From Aquila chrysaetos chrysaetos (lineage: Eukaryota > Chordata > Aves > Accipitriformes > Accipitridae), in contig NC_044016.1 of the NCBI RefSeq assembly GCF_900496995.4, positions 23,354,932 through 23,418,931 of the forward strand: a stretch of 64,000 bases of DNA, read 5' to 3'. This document shows positions 57,201 to 64,000 of this stretch, one piece after another (within the stretch, counting starts at the first letter, position 1; every line of letters begins with the position of its first letter). The notes below the pieces were generated by a model. It saw only the letters and a list, made by a program, of their open reading frames with translations, was not told where the DNA came from and did no database searches. The translations under genes were made by a program, and so were the position numbers.

Positions 57201-60200
57201 TGAAAAAAAAAATTTAAAATAAAGAAACTGGAGGCGTAGGGTGACTTGGCACAGACCTTCCCATGTGACATCCACACTCCTCCCTTCTCCCTCTGCACGC
57301 CCCCCTTCACCCCCCCCCCCCCCCCAAAAAAGGCATTGCAGCTCTGCAGTTTTCACCCTGGGATTGCTACTGATGGCTGTGTGTTGTTACTGCTCTGTTT
57401 TCCTCTTACACGAGAAGAGCTGATGCCATCTGTTGAAGGGAAGAAGATAAATGAATTCTGCTAGTAACTAGTTCAAAGTTTGCTCCTCGCAGGAGTCTTT
57501 ATACTTTGTAAAAACTGGGTACAGCAAAGAGGTGGCCAAATCGAGCAACCTCTCCTGTAACTGGGAGCTTGACGGCAGTTGCCTGTGTCTCTAGGGCCTT
57601 TGGCATTTTCACTTGCCTTTTATGACCCATTTGGTGCTGATGGGCAATCCCTATTTCCTGTGCTTCTAATATGCTTCCCACACTGGCCACTGGCTGCAGG
57701 AAAACATGAATCGGTGTTTTTTATCCAATGCACTCAGTTCCCTATGTCTTAATTTTTGCAGTGTGCTCTGTTCTCTGCTCCTCCTGACTTCCACTCTTCC
57801 CTCCTCCAGACATCCCCCAAGTAAGTCAAGCTCTGGAAGCAATGATGACTCCAAGGTGCTCCTGCTGAAATTATTTAAATTGAATTAAGCCAATAATTTC
57901 CGAATCAGAAACACCTTTTTTTTAATAGATGAAAACATTAGCTATAAATTCCCGAGTCCTTCTGGTCTGTGCCTAATTAAATGTGGTAAGTGAGATCTTT
58001 CTCTTTTCCCAAATTTACAGTTGTGCATGACGATCTGCAGAGTACATCTGTATATAGCTTTATTATTCAGTAAATTTCATCTGCATGGTTCATTGATAAT
58101 TAAAGTAATAAACACCATGGAGTCACCAGTTCACCCAAATAATTTCAGAGAGACAAAGCAAACAGTCCAAAGAAGATCCAAGGAAAACAACTACAGCCAC
58201 TGAAGTCCCTTTTGCTTTTTCTTTTACTCCTTCTCATTTCTTTGCTTATTTATGTATTTCTACATCCATCCAAGGCCCGAATTTCTTACTGTATAACTGG
58301 CACCATTTGTTGTAAAAAGCTTTTCAGTATTGCAAAGAACAAGTGCAGGTGCAGTGGGGGGATGAGGGGAGTGGTGCCCTTTCTCCCCACCTCTGATCTG
58401 CACTGCAAACGAGACGTCCTGCGGTGATCCTCTCCCATCCATCCAGCCCCAACCAGCGGCTTAAAGACTTGCCCCTGGAAATCAAGTTTAGAGGACAAAA
58501 ATCATCGTTAGTATATGAGTATTTGAATACATTTGTTTGCAAAGCTGTCCTTGTATGACAAGTCACCAGGACAAGTCTGTAGCTGCAGCATCAGGCTTCT
58601 GTGGGGCTTTTCTAGCTAAAAGGGAGCAGCTGAAGCTGGTCATCTTGTGTAAGGTATTTCCACATTAAGAAAAGTTGCCATTAGAGGATCAGAGTTGACA
58701 ACCACCTGGCTGAAGCATAATAAGGTAGTATAATCAGGAACCTACCACATTTAAACAGACTAAGCAGGACTGTAAACTTGCATTCACTGCAGAAATGAGG
58801 CATTGCTACCTTTCTGCCCAGGCTACAGCCCCCACCATGAGTTCACCAAAATGTAGGAGTATCCATCATCTGCTCTGCTACAAGGTCCCTGCACTGTGGC
58901 AGCTTGACTGCAATTTCATATTCAGCTTGGACCTCTATACCAGTCCTCATTTTTCACACTTCTTCCAGCATCATGTATTCCCAGACTTCTTCATTACATA
59001 AACCATGTATATGAATGGTATTCCCCCAACAGAATGCCAACATTTTTCTTAGTCATGTCAATTAGGCATTAATCCCACAAATGCAAATATTTAAATTTGA
59101 GTAAGAGAGTAATCCTATTAATTTACTTTCTTCCCATTTCTTATCTCTGGTCCCATTGTACTGTTTCTCAGTTCTCACAGATTATTAGTATAGATGTTAA
59201 ATAGAACTGGTTTTTAGTATCTTTCATGAAGCATATAAGTTTCAATAGAAGTAAGCACATAATTGAATACTTTGTCCACTAAGAGAAACATAATCAGATT
59301 ATCATGTGGATACATTTCTGCCATTGTTGGCTGTCCAGAAAGACAACACCCATTTTACTCCAATCATCTGATAAGATATGAATATCATTTTGCAAAACAT
59401 TTATGTGTGGACCAAAATACTCACCTTCACAGTGGTATTACCCAGAAACTGAAGAATGTATGGGTTTGTGCTTTGGTTGAGAGGACAGGGATTTATAAAA
59501 GGGATCTAATAGCTTTGAAAATGAAGAGGGACGACACTGCAGGTCAGGAATTAAGATGACAAGGAGGGGTGATCTAATGAGCTCTCCCAAACCTGACCAT
59601 GGGAAGCATGGCAGAAGTGGGGCTGGCTTTGGAAGGCAGTAAAATCACGTGGTGGCACTCCTGCCCAGAAATGCTGCTCTTTGCAAGAGGGGTGATTTAG
59701 GGCACCTTGCTGTGCCTGTGAGGATTTATTTGGACTGCTGGAGCAACGCTGCATCCAGAAGGTATAAGGACAGGTCAAAGCTATCTCTGCTCATCTTCTC
59801 CCCTTTTTGAGTGCTTTCTCTGTGTCTGTAGGATGCATAGCAGATTCCCACACTGTGCATTTCTTAAAATATGTTCTATGCAGAGGCAGAATGTCCTAAC
59901 ACATTAAAATTATTTCAGACATTTTCAAGTGAAAAAAAAAAGGCACAAAACTAATCCATGAAGACACTCACCATTTTATCACTGGGTTAATTCAGGACTT
60001 GGCATGAGTGGCACATGTCTGTAGACTTTTAATGGGCAAGAGTCTAGTTGCACAACTGCTGAATTGGCTGATAGCCTGTGTGTTGATGGGTGCATGACAA
60101 AATTGGAATTCAAACATAATTCCTCTCCTTTGGAAAGTGGCTGCAGACGAGGGGGCATGAGACCAGCAGGTTTTTAGCCACCTGCCTAATCTCTTAAGTC

Positions 60201-61924
60201 AAAAATTGTTGAAATAAAGCAGAGCTGCTCAAAATGTGATGGTTTGGGTTTTAATGAAAACCATTTTCTGCTTCGACAGTTCCTCCAGGTTCACACCCAG
60301 TAATGTTGCTCTGGCTTACAGGCTGGGATTAATACAAAATCTTCAAATAGCAAGTCTAGCCAAAATAAGACAGAAGGCTTTATACCATGAAAAACCATTG
60401 AGTTTCAGATGTGTTCCACCTAAACTCATAAATTTAACATCTGAACATATCTGGATGAAAATGAGCTAGGTTTCCTTAGCACTCAGTTGAAAATTGCAAG
60501 GGATTCCAACTGTCCCTGTCTCCTACAGCACATTAAACCAGACAAAGAGCTGTTGGGCCATGCCTGACTGATGTTATTAATACTAGTCTCTGTTGACAGA
60601 TTCCTGCCCTAGGACAATCAGGCAAGCAATGAAAGAAATGAACTTACCATAGATTACCGGTACTTTTATTATTATTATTACCCTATTTTTATTCCGTCCT
60701 TTGGTTTCAGCATCCTCTTATTCTGGCACTCATGTCAATTTGTGTCTAGTGGATACTTCAAAATGTTTTCTTTTAATGTTCCAATTTTTTTTCTTCTTTC
60801 CATTACTATATGCTCCATGTAAGGGCAGCACTGTATTCTCTGGATGCCACCTCCTAATGGTGGCCAATGTTCAGGGGCCCTGTCTGTGAATGAGCTGATG
60901 TTGCACTTGTCACAAGACCTAACACAGGACAAGCAGAGATACTACAGATACTACCTCTGTGCCTGTTCCCGAAAGCCTGGCCTGTGAAGAAAAACAGAAG
61001 GTCTGTGTTGGATGAATAAATATTGATGGTAGTAGCTGACACACAGCCTGTGTAGGGATGGTCATTAGGGTAGGTGTATGTGCTATCTTAAGAAGGTTTT
61101 TTTTATACAGTAAGGTTATATTTTCACTCAACAAGAACTTCACATTTACTTCGGGGAAAAAAAAAGAAGAACCCTGACTTTCACAAAATATTCTGTAGTG
61201 ATCAGTAATAAAAATAGTGTTGTTTAAAAATGAAAATGAAAACCTAAAGAACAGACTTCCGTGGGGGAAGAGAAAAAGTCAGCATGTAATGACTGAGATT
61301 AGAATTTATCCTTTCACTTAGAAGACATCTGTTTCCTATTTGTATGCAGCATATTGTGTTCTGTACAGATGCCACACAGTGTATCAAGAGGTTTCTTACC
61401 ATTTGTCACAAATTATTGAGCAGAACTTCACATGTATGAATTAATTTTTGTCAGACTATTGTTTCCCCTCAGTAGTTGAAAAAAAAATCTTTAAAGCTTA
61501 GAGACGTTTTCTTGGCAACAAAGATGTGATTTTATAGGGGTGCATGGAACTGTAAACGTACTGAACGCCTTGTAACAGTGATTCACATGGGCTGTACTCA
61601 TTTGGTGGATTGTCAGTTATAGCCATAGGCAGTATCACAGCACGGACAGCAGATACTGTGGAATCATCACCTTTCATACTTTTTTCCTCATTTACTGGTG
61701 GATGGTAGAAAAATTATTGGTAAAGCATATAAGGTCTTTATGTTATTTGGCTGAGCTGAAAACAGCAAATATAACAGTCGTCTCATACAAATCAGCGAAG
61801 CATGCAACATATGAGCCAGCTATTACTTTGTATAAAGTTGACTCAGTCTCAGTGTGAATAAAAAGTGGTGAACATTTATATAAAACTTCAGAAACAAAGA
61901 TCCACTACTTAAAAATGAAATTGC
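51251..61924. other. Non-coding interval, no gene or named repeat seen
   Basis: AT-rich sequence with the C16 run at 57310 and a short (TTA)5 at 60666-60680. The block at 52420-52530, with AATTAAG and GAGTAATTAAAATATC, has the look of a homeodomain-rich non-coding element but is unproven. A scrap at 56893-56930 faintly resembles a CR1 3' end. Confidence 0.45.
57310..57325 (+). repeat. C16 homopolymer followed by A6
   Basis: A run of 16 C in a C-rich context (57297-57331), G16 on the other strand. Such runs are prone to sequencing length errors. Confidence 0.85.
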
Positions 61925-63300
61925 AGACTCAGAAGATGGTGTTTGGAAGAACCCTTAGGCAAGATCTATGTCAAGTCCTTTCACTGGGAGAGGATGAAGT
62001 GCATTTAGGCATTCCCTAAAAGGGTTTGTCCAGTGGGTTTCTGAAAACTTCCAACATCCCTAATGAGTCTATTCCACTAGTTCAGGACTCCAGTCAAAAA
62101 AGTTGGGTTTCTTCCCAACATCCAAATTAAATCTTCTTTGCTGCAAATTAAGATAATTTCTTCTTATTTTCTCTGAGTGGCTGTGGAGAGAAATTTATCA
62201 CAGTCCTCTCTCAAATAACCTTTAGAGCAATCCATTGGAAGATTACTATCTAATTGCCCTCCCCAAACCTGCCTGTGTCTAGTGTAAGCAAGACCAATCT
62301 TCTCTCATAGTCAATACTTCAGTGTCTTGAAATCCAGACTCTCTCTCCAGTTTCTCCGCGTCTTTTATAACCAAACACAATGTGGCATTTGAGGTCTTTT
62401 CTAGCAAAGAGAAGCAAGCTGTCATCATCTCCTGTGAGATATGTATGATGCTGCCATTAGTATAGCTAAGATGAATTAACAGTATTAAATTATTACTTCA
62501 TATTCAGCTTAGAATCAGCCTCAGCCCCAGTCTCCCTTTTTGACTAAGCACTTGTGCATTTGATTTTTCTTTCCCAAATATTGCACTGTGCACTGACATT
62601 ACTAAATGTCATCCTTGTTTTGGTTTTGCTCTTTCTGATTCCTCACATTCAGTTTGAATTCAAGTCCAATTCTCCAAAAAGCTTTAAAAACCTTCCAGTA
62701 TGGTGTGTTACCTTTCAGTCCACTCTCCTCTGTCTTCTAAGCTGTTCAGTGGAATATTGATTGCAACTCTGTTCAGGAAAGGCCCTTGCAGGAGCATACA
62801 TAAAGGTAGACACCAAACTCCTGAGAAGTGCTCCTTCAAAGTGTCTTTTCAACCAGCTGGGTGCATTGTGTTTATACCAATGTCCATTAACTTGCTTTTG
62901 TGAATATCATGTGATGCTACTAAAAACCTTCCTGAAGTCTAGAAGTATCTGTATCTAAGGCTTCCAACTTATCCACCAATCCAGAGACTCTGTTCTTCAG
63001 ATACCCATGGTGATAATTTTTAGTCTTGTTAATGTCTTCTAAGTATTTGCAAACTGATTGTATAGTCGCTTGTTCAACAACTCTTGCTGGTATTGAAGGT
63101 AGGATCTCTGGTTTACTGTTTCCCAAGTCCTTGCTGAAGACAGGCACAACGTTTTATCTTCTGCCAACAGAATGGGCACTCTCCCTGCCTACGTCTTCAG
63201 TGGTGCCAGTGTTTCCCTCTGAAGTGTCACTGAAAAGGGAAAATATCTACAGTACTATCTCCTCAAGTTATGAACAAAATCTTGTTTTTCAAAGGGAAAA
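61925..63300 (-). mobile_element. Ancient CR1/L3-like LINE relic
   Basis: Seen from the plus strand, this runs through a decayed CR1-superfamily element from its 3' end inward. The block at 62030-62210 (around CATCCCTAATGAGTC and CTTCCCAACATCCAAATT) matches the CR1 3' end. GACTCTCTCTCCAGTTTCTCC (62338) and the following GAGGTCTTTT block match the RT C-terminal region. The segment at 62905-63160 (ACCTTCCTGAAGTCTAG; TCCTTGCTGAAGACAGGCAC) matches the RT core. Many indels break every frame. Divergence is much higher than in the 41-kb CR1, so it is an old insertion. Boundaries are approximate. Confidence 0.65.
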
Positions 63301-63489
63301 ATAAATGAATAATTTGTGGCTGCCTGATCCCAATTTTCAAGTGAGGAGTGGAAGGTTTGGGTATATTTTGAGTGTGGGAGAAAAGACGGTGAGAAGAGAA
63401 AACAAGTATCTTTACAACCACCATATTATTCCCACTGTCATTCCTTAACTTTTAACAGCCTTTTTCCATCTAAGAAGTCTCTCATTTTC

Positions 63490-64000
63490 TAGATCAGTTT
63501 AATTTATTTAAGAGCCTTTTGTGAATGACCTGCTTCAAATGCCTTTTAGAAACCCAGTTAGACAATATCAGTGAGATCTGGTTGGTTTGCATGTTTGTTG
63601 CCTTCAGATAAGTCTAGTAGATTTGTGACATACAACTTCACTTCACAGAAACCCTACAGCTTTTAATCCATATACTGTATTTATGCACATGCCTACTGGC
63701 TCTGCTCTTCAGAACATTTCTGCCGTTTTGCCCGGTGCAGATGTCAGGCTTGCTTTTCTGATGGTGCCCTGATCTGCCTTGAAATTTTTTTTTTTTTCAG
63801 ATGTCCAGTGAAACAACCAATTTTTGCATCCACTAGTATTAACCAGCACCATTTCTTTGGCACAGTACACTGTTTATGCACTGGCTTTAGCCCAAAGAGG
63901 TGAGATTCATTGTGTTATAAGAGTTTTACAGTAGATTCTTTATATTTTCTCAAGCCCTCAAAAGCTGTTTGTGAAGTTTTCACACCCATCATTCTGCAGA
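63490..64000 (-). mobile_element. Second ancient L3/CR1-like RT relic, running off the window
   Basis: From CTTCAAATGCCTTTTAGAAA (63534), through TTAGACAATATCAGTGAGATC and AAGTCTAGTAGATTTGTGACA, to TTTTGCCCGGTGCAGATG (63726), this matches the antisense RT core of L3-type LINEs. It covers the same part of the element as 62905-63160 in its neighbour. It is therefore a separate copy, not a continuation. No open frame survives. Similarity becomes unclear after about 63850. Confidence 0.6.

Noticed and set aside
1-64000. CRISPR arrays, tRNA or rRNA genes, bacterial operons
   Set aside because: No spaced palindromic repeats, cloverleaf genes or prokaryotic gene organisation are visible; the window is vertebrate nuclear DNA.

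Overview
The window looks like a stretch of a bird chromosome, most likely a neoavian one. It carries one clear gene, a complete CYP1B1 (cytochrome P450 1B1) on the minus strand, set in a large gene-poor region. The avian assignment rests on the repeats. There is a CR1 LINE with the family's 8-bp terminal repeats. There are three endogenous-retrovirus LTR copies whose termini I recognise as typical of neoavian genomes. Scattered around them are very old LINE and SINE remnants (L3/CR1-like, L2-like, MIR-like).

CYP1B1 reads right to left. A predicted non-coding exon 1 (about 18520 to 18078) lies behind a TATA-like TTTAAA box and two consensus dioxin-response elements (TTGCGTG). The first coding exon (17235-16219) starts one base before the ATG. 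Intron 2 follows an AG|G phase split, and the last exon begins at 14514 with its stop codon at 13904-13902. The joined frame is 542 codons plus stop, close to human CYP1B1 (543). It has every P450 signature: membrane anchor, proline hinge, WxxxR, I-helix, ExxR, PERF-like motif and the heme-Cys loop. Exon 1, intron 1, exon 2 and the start of intron 2 sit in a CpG island of about 3.3 kb (about 15900-19230). The 3' UTR probably runs several hundred bases to about 2.3 kb beyond the stop.

Region by region: 1-3.8 kb is anonymous AT-rich DNA. A CR1 tail lies at 3.8 kb and a compound tandem duplication at 4.1 kb. An antisense LTR of about 1 kb occupies 7.0-8.0 kb. CYP1B1 spans about 11.6-18.5 kb, with its promoter to 19 kb. 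From 19 to 64 kb I found no convincing coding exon; this span is unique sequence with repeats. The repeats are a MIR-like SINE (28.2 kb), a solo LTR with perfect 5-bp target duplications (30.5-31.1 kb), a second MIR-like SINE (32.8 kb), an L3/CR1-like relic (33.9 kb), an L2-like relic (37 kb), a 5'-truncated CR1 with a broken reverse transcriptase (40.9-42.1 kb), an inverted relative of the 30.5-kb LTR (43.6-44.2 kb), an L2-like relic (50.8 kb), and two ancient L3/CR1-like relics in tandem at the right edge (61.9-64 kb).

I see no new multi-gene system. The points most worth a second look are regulatory features of CYP1B1: a (GGGA)n G-quadruplex motif in the predicted 5' UTR, an in-frame upstream ATG created across the exon 1/2 junction, and the paired AhR sites. 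Among the repeats, the clean solo LTR and the ancient LINE cluster stand out.
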